This document shows positions 52,043 through 61,498 of a stretch of DNA of 64,000 bases, in pieces. The stretch comes from Bradyrhizobium lupini (GTDB taxonomy: Bacteria > Pseudomonadota > Alphaproteobacteria > Rhizobiales > Xanthobacteraceae). The notes under the pieces are model-generated. The model had not been told where the DNA came from, ran no database searches, and saw nothing but the letters and a program-made list of their open reading frames with translations. Made by a program: the position numbers and the translations under genes. Where the stretch lies: the NCBI RefSeq assembly GCF_040939785.1, contig NZ_CP162553.1:310001-374000 (forward strand). The letters run 5' to 3'. Position 1 is the first letter of the stretch, and each line of letters opens with the position of its first letter.

Positions 52043-53650
52043 TTACGGCTTATAGACCTCGACCGTCTGCATCATGCCCATCTCCTCGTGGTTCATCATG
52101 TGGCAGTGGAGCATGTAGACACCGGTGAAATCGATAAAGCGCGAGCGGAACACGACCACGCCGCCCTTGCGCTCCACGATCACGGAATCCCGCCATTCCG
52201 GCACCGCCAGCGCCTTGCCGTTGGCCGAGATCACCTGGAACGGGTTGGTGTGGATGTGGAAGACGTGGTCGTCATGCTCATGCGTATTGACGATGGTCCA
52301 CTCCTCGACCGCGCCCAGCTTGACCCGCTGATCGATGCGGCCGGGGTCGAACTTCTTGCCGTCGACGAAGAACTCGAATTCCTGCCAATGGCCGGCGGCA
52401 TCGGCCTCCGGCGCGGTGGCCGACAGCACCACCTTGCGGCGGTTGGTGATCTCGGAGTCCTTGATGGTCGCGAGCGGCGCTGGTGGCAGGGCGCGCGGCA
52501 GTTGCATGTCCATCGGCGCGCCTGACACCACGACCCGCGCCAGAGGCCCCACCGGCGAAGGATGCCCCTGGTCGTAGGGCGCCGCGTTGAAGGCGTAGGT
52601 GCCGGGGCTGCCTGCTTTGACCAGAATATCGGCGCGCTGCCCCGGCGCGATCAGGACCTGCTTGAGCGGCTGCATGGCACCGAGCTGGATGCCGTCATAG
52701 GCGATCGCATGCAGATCGTGCTTTTCGAGGTCGAGCAGCATGTCGTCCTGATAGGCGGCGTTGAGGATGCGCCAACGCTGCACCTCGCCGGGCCGCATCT
52801 CGATCATTGGCCGGCGCTGGCCGTTGATGGCGAGAAAGCGCGTCGCAGTCTCGGGAAACAGCGTCTCGAAATTTTCGACCATGCCGTTGGCATCGTAGAC
52901 CACCTGGGTCAGCACCATGAGGCGTTCGCGGGCTGTCGCGATCTCGGGGACGTCGGCGAAATCGCCCTCGATGACGACGGCGCCGACCATGCCGGAGGAC
53001 ATCTGGATGTCGGCGCTGCCGTGGTGATGCGGGTGATACCAGTAGGTGCCCCTGGTGTGGTCGGCCGGCAGGGCGATTTCGATGTTGTAGCTGCGGCCCG
53101 GCGCCATCGAGCGCATGACGTTGTCGGAAATCCCGCTCGGGCTGGTATGCGCGCCGTGGAAATGGAAATTGGTGTTGTTGAACTGGTGCGGATGGCTGAT
53201 GTCGGCCGGCAATCCGTCGCGGTTCGGCGGCAGATCGTTGATCATCTTGATGCGCAGGGTTTCGCCGGGCTTCATGCGCAAGGTCGGGCCGGGGCTGCCG
53301 CCGTCATAGGATCTGACATAGAGCCGGACGCCGCCGATCTGGCGATAGGCGTAGCCGACCCGCAACGTCGTGCTCAGCACGCCATTGACGGACCGCCGCA
53401 CCTCGGGCTCGACCAGCGCCTGGTCCATGGCAGGAACGGGCGTTTCAGCGACCATCCCCATGGTCGGCGACATGTCCGCGGTGTGGGACATGCCAGCATG
53501 GTCGTGCACGGCGTGCTGGGCGTTCGCGGCACCTGCGAACAGCGACAACGCGCCGGCTTTGAGACCGCAATCGAGCAACTGGCGGCGCGACAATGTCCTA
53601 GTCCCTGTCATGCTGGTGACTGAAGCTGCACCGTTCGAATCGTGCTGCAT
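52043..53650 (-). CDS. Multicopper oxidase (CueO/laccase-like)
   Basis: A 535-residue exported oxidase. A twin-arginine-like signal (TLSRRQLLDCGLKAGALSLF) leads to a His/Met-rich segment (HDHAGMSHTADMSPTMGM). Three cupredoxin domains hold all copper ligands: NFHFHGAH, YWYHPHHHG, HVFHIHTNPF and MLHCHMMNHEEMGM (type 1 Cys516, His521, Met526). It oxidises Cu(I), phenols or metals with reduction of O2 to water in the periplasm. It is divergent from the molybdenum hydroxylase at 53883 and convergent with autotransporter A. No cop genes are adjacent. Confidence 0.93.
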   Translation of the reverse strand: MQHDSNGAASVTSMTGTRTLSRRQLLDCGLKAGALSLFAGAANAQHAVHDHAGMSHTADMSPTMGMVAETPVPAMDQALVEPEVRRSVNGVLSTTLRVGYAYRQIGGVRLYVRSYDGGSPGPTLRMKPGETLRIKMINDLPPNRDGLPADISHPHQFNNTNFHFHGAHTSPSGISDNVMRSMAPGRSYNIEIALPADHTRGTYWYHPHHHGSADIQMSSGMVGAVVIEGDFADVPEIATARERLMVLTQVVYDANGMVENFETLFPETATRFLAINGQRRPMIEMRPGEVQRWRILNAAYQDDMLLDLEKHDLHAIAYDGIQLGAMQPLKQVLIAPGQRADILVKAGSPGTYAFNAAPYDQGHPSPVGPLARVVVSGAPMDMQLPRALPPAPLATIKDSEITNRRKVVLSATAPEADAAGHWQEFEFFVDGKKFDPGRIDQRVKLGAVEEWTIVNTHEHDDHVFHIHTNPFQVISANGKALAVPEWRDSVIVERKGGVVVFRSRFIDFTGVYMLHCHMMNHEEMGMMQTVEVYKP

Positions 53651-53882
53651 TTGCGTTTCGCCCCCTGTTGCCTGACGGTCTTCCGTTCGATTCGATTTTA
53701 AAGCAAGCTCGAAACCGCAATTCGAGCCGTAAGCGTATCACATTCATTGGTTGTAAACCTCCTCGCCCGTTCTATCGTCAATGAATCGTAACGGATTCGG
53801 CGCTCGCGCTGGTCCGTGGCCTGCGTACATCGAATGCTGCCAGCATCCCGATGTTCTCGAAACTCTGTCCAAGGATCTGATC

Positions 53883-56654
53883 ATGACGCCTTCGCGACGT
53901 GAGTTCGTGAAGTGGTTATCGGCGGGAGGCATCTCGGTCAGCCTGTCACATCTGGCGTCCGCGGCGGGCGTTCCCTTCGCAGCGCACGAAACGCTGCCTG
54001 GACGCGGCAAGTTCAATCCCGCGACAACGGGCGCCGGCCGTGTCGACGGCGTCGCCAAGGTCACCGGTGCGAAGCTTTACGCGTCCGACTTCCGCGCCAA
54101 CGACCTGCCGGGCTGGCCGCAAGCCACCTCGCACGCCATCCTGGTCCGCGCCAATGACGCCACGCATGTCTATACCGGGCTGGACCTCGGCCGCCTCGGC
54201 GGCGCGCTCAAGCCGTCGGTGGTGGTGACAGCCGCCGATCTCGATCGGATCGGGACGCAGGTGCCGGAATTCTATGCGGGCGACCTGTTCTGTCCGATCG
54301 GCAAGACGCCGCATTATCTCGGGCAGCCGGTCGCGCTTTTGATCTTCGAAAAGTTCGATGCCTTCGACCAGGCGCGTCTCGCGCTGCGCGACGGCACGTT
54401 CGTCCAATTCGGCGAGGAGACCGGGCCTGTCGTGGTGCCCGATTACGGGGCCTTCCGCTTCACCCGCGTGGCAGGTCCCTCGCCTGACCAACCGGACGTC
54501 TATTCGCCGCTCCAGGCCGGCTGGGTCTCGCCCAAGAAGGTGCAGAGCGCGGCGCTGCCGGTGTGGTCGCCGCTCGCGAAGGACACGCCGGCGGATTACG
54601 CAAAGGCGGCGAAATATGGCGAGCAGATCCGCGCCGAGCTTGCAGCGGATGACCCATCCATGCTGGTGCTCGACCGCGAGTTCGAGACGCAATCGGTCGA
54701 CCCGATGTTCCTGGAGCCGGAATGCGGGCTCGCCTGGTACGACGGCAAGGGCGGCAATCTCGAACTGCTGCTCGGCGTCCAGTCGCCCTACGAAGCGGCG
54801 GAGTCGATCGCGCATCTCTTCGGCAAGGCCCGCGCGCCCTACAAGCCGGCACACATCAACGCGCAGTTCGCCCATGTCGGCGGCGGCTTTGGTGGCCGCG
54901 ATCACACGCCTTTCATTCTGTATGTGGCGCTCGCGGCGGTCTGCTTTCCCGGCAAGCCGGTGCGGCTCGCGCATGACCGTTACCAGCAGTTTCAGGCCGG
55001 CATCAAACGCCACGCGATCAAGATGCGCTCGCGCATCGGCATCGATCGCGCGACCGCCAAGATCAAGGGGTTCGCTGCCGATCACGTGCTCGACGGCGGC
55101 GGGCTCGCCCATTTCTCGGCCAGCGTCGCCGTCGTCGCAGCCACCGGCGCGATCGGCATCTACGACATTCCGAAGGTCGACGTCAGGACCGTCGCGGTGC
55201 ACTCGCGCGGCGTGAGCGCAGGCTCGATGCGGGGCTACGGCATCCTGCAAGCCATGACGGCGCTGGAGGTCCTGATCGACGAAGCCGCCTCCGAGCTCAA
55301 GCGCGATCCGATCGAATTCCGGCGGCGTAACGCGCTGCCGCAGAACGGTCGGACCATGACGGGCAATCCCTACATCGTCTCGGTGCGCACGCCCGAAATC
55401 CTCGACAAGCTCGAGAAGCACCCGATCTGGCAGCAGCGGGCACAGTTCAAGCAGACCTCGTCGGATCGGCTGGTCGGCACCGGCGTTGCCTGCGTGACGA
55501 AAGACTATGGCTCCGGTGCGGACGGCTCGCTCGGACGCGTTGAGCTCGCCCCCGACGGCAGGATCGTCATCTATTGCGATCACGTCGAGATGGGCAACGG
55601 CATCGGGACGGCGCTGGCCAACCGGGTCGCCGGCCATCTCGGCGCCATCGCCGACGAGGTCTCGGTCGCTCGCGTCGACAGCTATGACATGCTCGGGCTG
55701 GTCACATCAGGCGATCCCTCCACCATGGACCAGAAGACCCAGGACGCCGCGGAGAAAAATCCGCGCTGGGTGCCCGCGATCAGCTCGCCGACGAGCTCCT
55801 CGATCGGCGCGCATGTCGGCACGCATTCGGCCGCGGAAGCCGCCCGCGTGATTTTCCGCTTCGGCCTGTGGCCCGCGGCGCTTGAGCTGTGGCGCGTCGC
55901 AAAGACCGATCGGCGCGCGGGGCAATGGGACGCCGCAAGCTGGCAGAACGGCCAGCTCACCATGCCCGGCCTCGAACCGCTGGCGCTGCCGGTACTGGCC
56001 GCAACAGCTCACGCGCGCGGCTTCGTCACCGGTGCGGTTGCGCACAGCTTCTCGCGCTGGGCGTGGTCACGGGCACGCTTCCCGGTGTCCGGCGAGCAAT
56101 ACCGCGCCGAGATCGATGCGCTGGCGATCCGCAAAGGCAACGGCAAGTTCGAGCGGATCAACCGCACCAGCGTCAAGTTTCCGCCGACCGACAACAACCG
56201 GATTGGCACCGCCTACACCTCGATGTGCGGCACGGTCGTCCGCGTCGAGATCGAGCGCGCAACCGGGAGCTTGCGCATCGCCAAGGCCTACAGTGTGTTC
56301 GAATGCGGCACCGCGCTCGTGCCCGAGGTCGTGATGGGCCAGGCCCAGGGCGGCTTCGCCATGGGCGTCGGCTACGCGCTGCTCGAAACCCTCCCACCGT
56401 TCGAGGGCGGCCCCGGCAACGGCGAATGGAATCTCGGGCGCTATCTGGTCGCACGCGGCTCCGACCTGCCGCTCCGCGATCTCGAGATCGAGATGCTGAA
56501 GCCGCTAGTACCAGACGAAGCGCCGAAGGGCATGGCGGAGGTCGTGATGATCCCGATCGTGCCGGCGCTGATCAACGCCATCCACGACGCCACCGGCCAT
56601 CGCTTCCGTGCGCTGCCGGTCACCGCAAGCCTATTGAAGGGAGTGCTCGCGTGA
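53883..56654 (+). CDS. Tat-exported xanthine dehydrogenase-family molybdopterin-binding subunit
   Basis: A 923-residue molybdenum hydroxylase large subunit. ATG at 53883 follows AGGA; MTPSRREFVKWLSAGGISVS is a twin-arginine signal. Motifs of the family: AHVGGGFGGRDHTPFILYVA (Moco loop), SRGVSAGSMRGYG, CDHVEMGNGIGTALANRVAG, and APKGMAEVVMIPIVPALINA with the catalytic Glu near residue 880. Such enzymes oxidise aldehydes or N-heterocycles (isoquinoline oxidoreductase type) with water as oxygen source. The gene lacks an FAD subunit partner; electrons should pass through the 2Fe-2S subunit to cytochrome c. The 3' end overlaps the next start (GTGA). Confidence 0.9.
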   Translation: MTPSRREFVKWLSAGGISVSLSHLASAAGVPFAAHETLPGRGKFNPATTGAGRVDGVAKVTGAKLYASDFRANDLPGWPQATSHAILVRANDATHVYTGLDLGRLGGALKPSVVVTAADLDRIGTQVPEFYAGDLFCPIGKTPHYLGQPVALLIFEKFDAFDQARLALRDGTFVQFGEETGPVVVPDYGAFRFTRVAGPSPDQPDVYSPLQAGWVSPKKVQSAALPVWSPLAKDTPADYAKAAKYGEQIRAELAADDPSMLVLDREFETQSVDPMFLEPECGLAWYDGKGGNLELLLGVQSPYEAAESIAHLFGKARAPYKPAHINAQFAHVGGGFGGRDHTPFILYVALAAVCFPGKPVRLAHDRYQQFQAGIKRHAIKMRSRIGIDRATAKIKGFAADHVLDGGGLAHFSASVAVVAATGAIGIYDIPKVDVRTVAVHSRGVSAGSMRGYGILQAMTALEVLIDEAASELKRDPIEFRRRNALPQNGRTMTGNPYIVSVRTPEILDKLEKHPIWQQRAQFKQTSSDRLVGTGVACVTKDYGSGADGSLGRVELAPDGRIVIYCDHVEMGNGIGTALANRVAGHLGAIADEVSVARVDSYDMLGLVTSGDPSTMDQKTQDAAEKNPRWVPAISSPTSSSIGAHVGTHSAAEAARVIFRFGLWPAALELWRVAKTDRRAGQWDAASWQNGQLTMPGLEPLALPVLAATAHARGFVTGAVAHSFSRWAWSRARFPVSGEQYRAEIDALAIRKGNGKFERINRTSVKFPPTDNNRIGTAYTSMCGTVVRVEIERATGSLRIAKAYSVFECGTALVPEVVMGQAQGGFAMGVGYALLETLPPFEGGPGNGEWNLGRYLVARGSDLPLRDLEIEMLKPLVPDEAPKGMAEVVMIPIVPALINAIHDATGHRFRALPVTASLLKGVLA

Positions 56655-57175
56655 CGACCCTCAGCCTCACCATCAACGGCCAGAAGCACGGCCCGATGGA
56701 CGTCCGCGACGATCTCTCGATGAACGATTTTCTGCGCGAGATGCTGGGCATGACCGGCACCAAGTTCGGCTGCGGCGCCGCGCAATGCCTGAGCTGCGCC
56801 GTCATCATCGATGCGCCCGACGGCACCAGCACCACCAGCCCGACCTGCGTCGCGCCGGCCGTGAATTTCGACGGCAAGTCGATCCGCACCGTCGAGGGGC
56901 ACGCGCGGGACGGCGAGCTCTCGACCCTGCAAAAGGCCTTCATCGAGCATTTCGCCTTTCAGTGCGGCTATTGCACCGCCGGCTTCCTCAATGAGGGCCA
57001 GGTCCTGCTGGAGCGCCTGTCGCGGACACCGGTCGCGCGCGAGGCGCTGGAGCAGACCATCGCGGATGCGCTCGACGGTCATCTCTGTCGCTGCACCGGC
57101 TACGTCAAATATCACGAGGCGGTGCGCGACGTGATCCTCGCCGACTCGAAGCGCTACCTCATGGCCACCAAGTGA
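56651..57175 (+). CDS. (2Fe-2S)-binding subunit of the periplasmic molybdenum hydroxylase
   Basis: A 174-residue iron-sulfur subunit. GTG at 56651 overlaps the large-subunit stop. The plant-type ferredoxin domain has KFGCGAAQCLSCAVII and the fourth Cys in SPTC. The C-terminal helical domain has QCGYCTAGFL and LCRCTGY. It has no signal peptide and must be co-exported with the Tat-signal-bearing partner. It carries electrons from the Moco site. Confidence 0.95.
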   Translation: MTTLSLTINGQKHGPMDVRDDLSMNDFLREMLGMTGTKFGCGAAQCLSCAVIIDAPDGTSTTSPTCVAPAVNFDGKSIRTVEGHARDGELSTLQKAFIEHFAFQCGYCTAGFLNEGQVLLERLSRTPVAREALEQTIADALDGHLCRCTGYVKYHEAVRDVILADSKRYLMATK

Positions 57176-57801
57176 AGCGCATCATGATCTCCGACGTGCG
57201 GTTCAAGATGATTGCCGTGGTCGCCGCCCTCGCCGGCAGTTTCGGTGCAGGCTACGCGGCGTCGGAGACGGCAGGTCACGCCCTCGCCTCGCCCGAGAGC
57301 TTTGCCTCGATCGGCGACACAGAGAAGCGCTCGGCCGCAATCGTCACCGAGCTCGGCAAGGTGCTGACGCATCCGCGTTGCACCAATTGCCATCCGGCCG
57401 GCGACAGGCCGCACCAGGGCGACAATGCCCGCCTGCATCAGCCGCCGGTGACGCGCGGCGCTGACGGCCACGGGCTCGAGGCGATGCGCTGCAACACCTG
57501 CCACCAGAAGGCCAATTTCGAGCCCGGCCGCATACCCGGCCATCCCGAATGGCATCTCGCCCCGCGCGAGATGGCCTGGGAGGGCAAGACCGTCGGCGAG
57601 ATCTGCGAGCAGATCAGGGATCCCGCGCGCAATGGCGGGCGCAAGGTGGAAGACCTGATCGACCATATCGGCAAGGACACCCTCGTCGGCTGGGCCTGGA
57701 AGCCCGGCTTCGGCCGCTCGCCCGTGCCGGGCACGCAACAGCAGGCCGGCGCGCTGGTCGAGGCCTGGGTGAAGACCGGAGCGGCCTGCCCGGCGCCGTG
57801 A
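57172..57801 (+). CDS. Diheme cytochrome c subunit (isoquinoline oxidoreductase-type locus)
   Basis: A 209-residue exported cytochrome. GTG at 57172 overlaps the upstream stop. The N-terminal signal-anchor is [20 protein letters not shown]. Two heme motifs are present, [10 protein letters not shown] (about 70) and [10 protein letters not shown] (about 108). The remaining half has conserved [15 protein letters not shown] and [19 protein letters not shown]. It would accept electrons from the 2Fe-2S subunit and feed the respiratory chain. Confidence 0.85.
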   Translation: MKRIMISDVRFKMIAVVAALAGSFGAGYAASETAGHALASPESFASIGDTEKRSAAIVTELGKVLTHPRCTNCHPAGDRPHQGDNARLHQPPVTRGADGHGLEAMRCNTCHQKANFEPGRIPGHPEWHLAPREMAWEGKTVGEICEQIRDPARNGGRKVEDLIDHIGKDTLVGWAWKPGFGRSPVPGTQQQAGALVEAWVKTGAACPAP

Positions 57802-57831
57802 CGTCGAAGCGGTCCGTCCCGCGAACGGAGT

Positions 57832-57887
57832 TCAGTCGAACTTGTAGTTCACGCCGAGCGTCATCAAGTCATGGCACTGCTTGATCG
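57832..57887 (-). pseudogene. C-terminal remnant of an outer-membrane beta-barrel protein
   Basis: The frame reads IKQCHDLMTLGVNYKFD and a TGA. A terminal strand ending in an aromatic-x pattern (V-x-Y-x-F) is typical of outer-membrane beta-barrel proteins. No upstream part of such a gene remains. It abuts the 3' end of autotransporter B, suggesting an insertion or deletion joint. Confidence 0.5.
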
Positions 57888-57918
57888 TTTCCAACGGCAC
57901 CGCTGCCACCCGAGGGGT

Positions 57919-60656
57919 TCACCACGCATATCGCACCACGCCCTTGCCGGCGTAGCTGCGCGTCACGCTGGAGAACTCGCCTTCGAATGTCGCGGCGGTC
58001 GACCAGCCGTTCATCCATCTGGTTTCGGCGGATGCCGTGACCAGCGCGGAGTCGGAAGCCTGCGCCGCGCCGTTGACGAAGAAGCTGGCGCCCGGCAGCG
58101 TCTGGAACGTCGCACCAATGCCGCGCTCGGGATTGAAATCATGCGCCCAGGCCACGCGGCCGCGCAGCGTCAGCATCGCGCTCTGCATGGCAAAGGATTT
58201 GTCGGTGCGCAGACCGAGTTCGCTGCGGGTGTCGGTCACGCTCTTCGCATTATAAGCGAGTGCAAAGGTGTTGGCGCCCGAGACGATACCTTCCGCATAG
58301 GCCGGCAGGTCGAAGGTGGTGAACTGGCCTGCCGCATACGGCGTGAAGCCAATCCCGCCGATCACGGGCACCACGAAGCGGTAGCCGCTCTCGACACGGC
58401 CGGACCAGGCATTGGCATTGAACTGCGCGCGCAGGCGATCGATGCCGGCAATCGTCACGGTGCGATTGGTGGTGACGTCCTGCCAGCCATAGGCGAGCGC
58501 GCCGGAGACATAAGCCGCGCCGAGCGTGTGCCGGACGAAGGCGCCGGCCTGGAACAGGTCGGACCGTCCGCCGCCACCGTTGACGACGCTGAAATTGGTG
58601 CCGCCGCCGGCAAGTGCAAAGCCGACCAGCGTGTCGCGCGAGATGCGATAGTCGGCGCCGACAGCGGTGCCATAGAGGCTGCTGCTGGTGTTGTTCGAGC
58701 CGGCGATCGAGTTGCCGTCGGTTTTCTGCGAGCCGCCGAAGCCGGCCGCCCACACGCTCCAGCGCTGCTGGAACGGCACCGCAGCTGGTGCCTTGGTATA
58801 GATCGCCGCCAGCGCGTCGTTCGGGCTGCGCTTCCTCGCGGCATAGGCCAGCGCTTGCTCGTCGGCGTAACCGGTTGCGTTGCCGCCGGCGGTTGCACCG
58901 TCACCGCGCCCGGCGATGAACGGATCGGTCATCACCCCCATGAACTGGTTCATCGCATTGAAGGTGGACTGCTGCGACCCGGTCGCGGTTTCGCCGGAGA
59001 CCTGCGTCAGGGCGTTGGCGAGACCGGAGCCGGTCAGAGCGAACAGCGCGTTGAAGCCCGCCGGCATGTTGGCGCCGGCCAGGAGCGCATTGTCGATTCC
59101 GGCCGCGACGTTCTTCTGGTTGATATTGGCGTTGGCGGGCAGGTTGGGCGACAGCAGGCCGGGATCGACCGTCAGTAATACCTCGTTGCCGACATAACTC
59201 ACCCGCGCATTGCGGGCGAAACTGTTGCCGGCGAGAACGCCTGCCGTGTCGAAGGTGCCGTTGACGGTGCCCGCGATCATGATGGTGTAGGTGGTGGTTG
59301 CGCTGATGCGCGCCAGCGGATCGACCGTGACCTTGCCCGCAAGGTTGGCGGTGCCGGTCACAACCGTCATGTCGCTCGATGCGCCCGATATCTGCACCAG
59401 ATAGGTCGATGCCGCCGTCAATGTCAGGCTGCCGCTGACCGTCAGCGTGCCGATCGAATTGCCAGGCGCCAGCGTGCCGCCGTTGACGTTGGTGTTGCCG
59501 ACCGTGCCGATGCCGCCGAGCGTGCCGCCGGCGTTGACGATGACGCCGCTTGCCGAGGTGATATCGCCGTTGACCGCCAGCGTGCCGCCGTTCACGGTGG
59601 TCGCGCCGGTGTATGTGTTGATAGCGGACAGCGTCATCGTGCCGGTACCAACCTTGACGAGTGAGGCGCCGGTGCCGCCGACAGCGCCACCGTCGGCAAT
59701 GACACCGGTGACGTTGGTGGAGAGGTTGTTGCCGCCGACCGTCAATTCGTTCTGACCAAGGCTGAAGAGCCCGGCGCCATTGATCGAGCCGGCGCTGAGC
59801 TTGTGATCATTGTTGGGCCCTGTCGAGTCGCTGAAATCCGTAACGCTCGAAGCGCCGTTGGTGATGGCGGCGTTGCCGCCCGTCGCGAAGTTAGCGAATT
59901 CCAGGCTGCCGTTGTTGATGATGGTGGCGCTGCCGCCTGTGCTGGTGTCAGCGAATTGCAGCCCGTTGTTGTTGATGATGGTGGCGCTGCCGGCGGTGCT
60001 GGCGTCCAGGAAGTCGAACCGCCACCGTTGGTAATGGCGGCGCTGCCGGCCGTGCTGCTGTTAGCGAAACTGATGGTGCTGCTGAAGCTGTTGGTGATGG
60101 TGGCGCTGCCGGCCGTGCTGCTGTCGTTGAAACCGATCGTGATGCCGTTTGCAGTGTCAGTGATGGTGGCGCCGCCCGCCGAGCTGCTGCCGTTGAAAGC
60201 GATGGAGCTCCGGAAGCCGCTGTTGGTGATCGTGGCGCTGCCGCCCTGAACGCTGATGCCGGCACCGCTGAAAGTGAGAGTTTGAAGGAAGTTGTGGTTG
60301 TCGAGAACATAGTTCGAGGCGCCTGGACTGAAGGTCCAGCCGCCGACCGTGGTGTCGGCCGAGAGCGTCAGCGCGGTCGTGCTCGAGCTGCCAAAAAATG
60401 CGGTGCCGACTGGCACCGTCGCCGGGGCCCAGTTTGCGGTGGTGTTGTAATCGGCAGTGCCAGGGTTGGCCAGCCAGGTCGCATCCTGTCCCAACGCCGG
60501 GACCGCGATCCCGACCAATCCGGTTGATGCCAAAGCCAGCAGCGCGGCCCGTCCGTTCGAAAACCGTCCAAAGCCCGACATTGCCCCACCTGACATCTTG
60601 TTGTGAATGCTGCTGCTGTTTTGCAGCCGCGTCGTCGAACCGAGCTTGACCTTCAT
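57919..60656 (-). CDS. Autotransporter B (type Va), one frameshift as sequenced
   Basis: ATG at 60656 (MKVKLGSTTRLQNSSSIHNK) has GGAG seven bases upstream and gives a long signal region before LLALASTGLVGIAVPALGQD. An internal ATG at 60581 (MSGFGRF) matches the start of autotransporter A. The passenger has NPGTADYNTTANWAPATVPV and ITNS/STAGSATI beta-helix units. One base is missing near 60015; restoring it continues FDFLDASTAGSATIINNNG to GQNELTVGGNNLSTNVTGVI, PATR units (LVKVGTGTMTLSAINTYTGA) and a barrel ending VVRYAW. About 910 residues. The barrel is nearly identical in sequence to that of autotransporter A, in the opposite orientation. Confidence 0.85.
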
Positions 60657-61102
60657 GACGTAACTCCAGAAACGCTCGTGTTTGCCGTGTCGACGACAGG
60701 AAATGTCTCGCGACGGGAGCGCGAAACAGATAGGCGTTCCATGGCTGCATCCTTGAAAACGGCGAACAATCGTCACGGCGCGACGATTGCGAGGCGGGGT
60801 GGTATATCGGCAACGTGTTCTGCACGCGCTTAAGTTCTGCGGAGGCCCGCTCAACTATGTCGTTACGCAGAGAGAATCCGTTTTCCCAGTCACCGTGCCG
60901 AATATCGCGCCACCCGAGGGGTCTGAGAACTACCTAGAAAGGTGGTTCGCTGTGCTTTCTGAGCCGGCGTATCGACTCCGCGGATCGGTTTGCAATCCAG
61001 GAGCGCCGTCAATCGCACGACAGGCATATCGGCTCAGGTTGGAAATGCGCGCCCTCGTTGCTCGAAACATGTCCGCAGATGGTCCAGGCGGCGGCGTGCA
61101 CG
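60657..61102. other. Regulatory/intergenic region upstream of autotransporter B
   Basis: About 450 bases with no convincing gene. It holds copy 1 of a repeat of roughly 100 bases (60856-60955; see the second copy at 61625-61728) including the gaactacct...aggtggttc palindrome. Presumably contains the promoter of autotransporter B. Confidence 0.5.
60927..60948. promoter_or_regulatory. Candidate LuxR-type operator, copy 1
   Basis: gaactacct-agaa-aggtggttc, 8 of 9 positions symmetric, inside a duplicated stretch of about 100 bases. It lies upstream of autotransporter B (start 60656, minus strand). Confidence 0.5.
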
Positions 61103-61498
61103 ATGAGGAATGCGGCGGCGACTGCCAGCAGCCAGCCCGTTTCATTGTGGGCATGGGATCGGGCCGCCAATCTTGTTTGCGTCGCTCTGCTCGTCACCAT
61201 TCTTGTTCTCCGGACGTTTTTTGGCTTCGTTTCCGAGCAAATGCTCACATTGGCGTATGACGCGGCTTGCCAGGCGGCGCCGCGACGCATGCAGTGCCGA
61301 GATGATGAAAGCGACGATGCCGTGCTCTTCTGGCTCGACGAGCCGATCAGAAACCCGGCAGGCTGGCCGGATCATGAGATTTCCATGCCAATCGACTTCC
61401 GAGAGCGACGGAAACGCGTGCAAAAGCGGCTTGATCAGGGAACGCTAACGCCCGGGGCGGATCGACACCCTTGCCGGTGGATGCTGCGCAAAGGCTGA
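61103..61498 (+). CDS. Possible small membrane protein (131 aa), uncertain
   Basis: A frame with coding-like codon use from ATG at 61103 (MRNAAATASSQPVSLW) to 61498. It has one hydrophobic segment (ANLVCVALLVTILVLRTFFG) and a hydrophilic C-terminus (DDAVLFWLDEPIRNPAGWPD). No good ribosome site and no recognised family. GC content is lower than in neighbouring genes. It may be a degraded or chance frame. Confidence 0.35.
   Translation: MRNAAATASSQPVSLWAWDRAANLVCVALLVTILVLRTFFGFVSEQMLTLAYDAACQAAPRRMQCRDDESDDAVLFWLDEPIRNPAGWPDHEISMPIDFRERRKRVQKRLDQGTLTPGADRHPCRWMLRKG

Noticed and set aside
53946..55637. 563-codon minus-strand open frame
   Set aside because: Shadow of the molybdenum hydroxylase large subunit, which has Moco motifs.
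55889..56650. Long N-terminal extension of the 2Fe-2S subunit
   Set aside because: The frame is open but overlaps the large subunit and is Arg-rich. The GTG at 56651 with a 4-base overlap gives a normal-length ferredoxin subunit.
57871..59178. 435-codon plus-strand open frame
   Set aside because: Antisense to the autotransporter B barrel, which has family sequence and a proper C-terminal aromatic.
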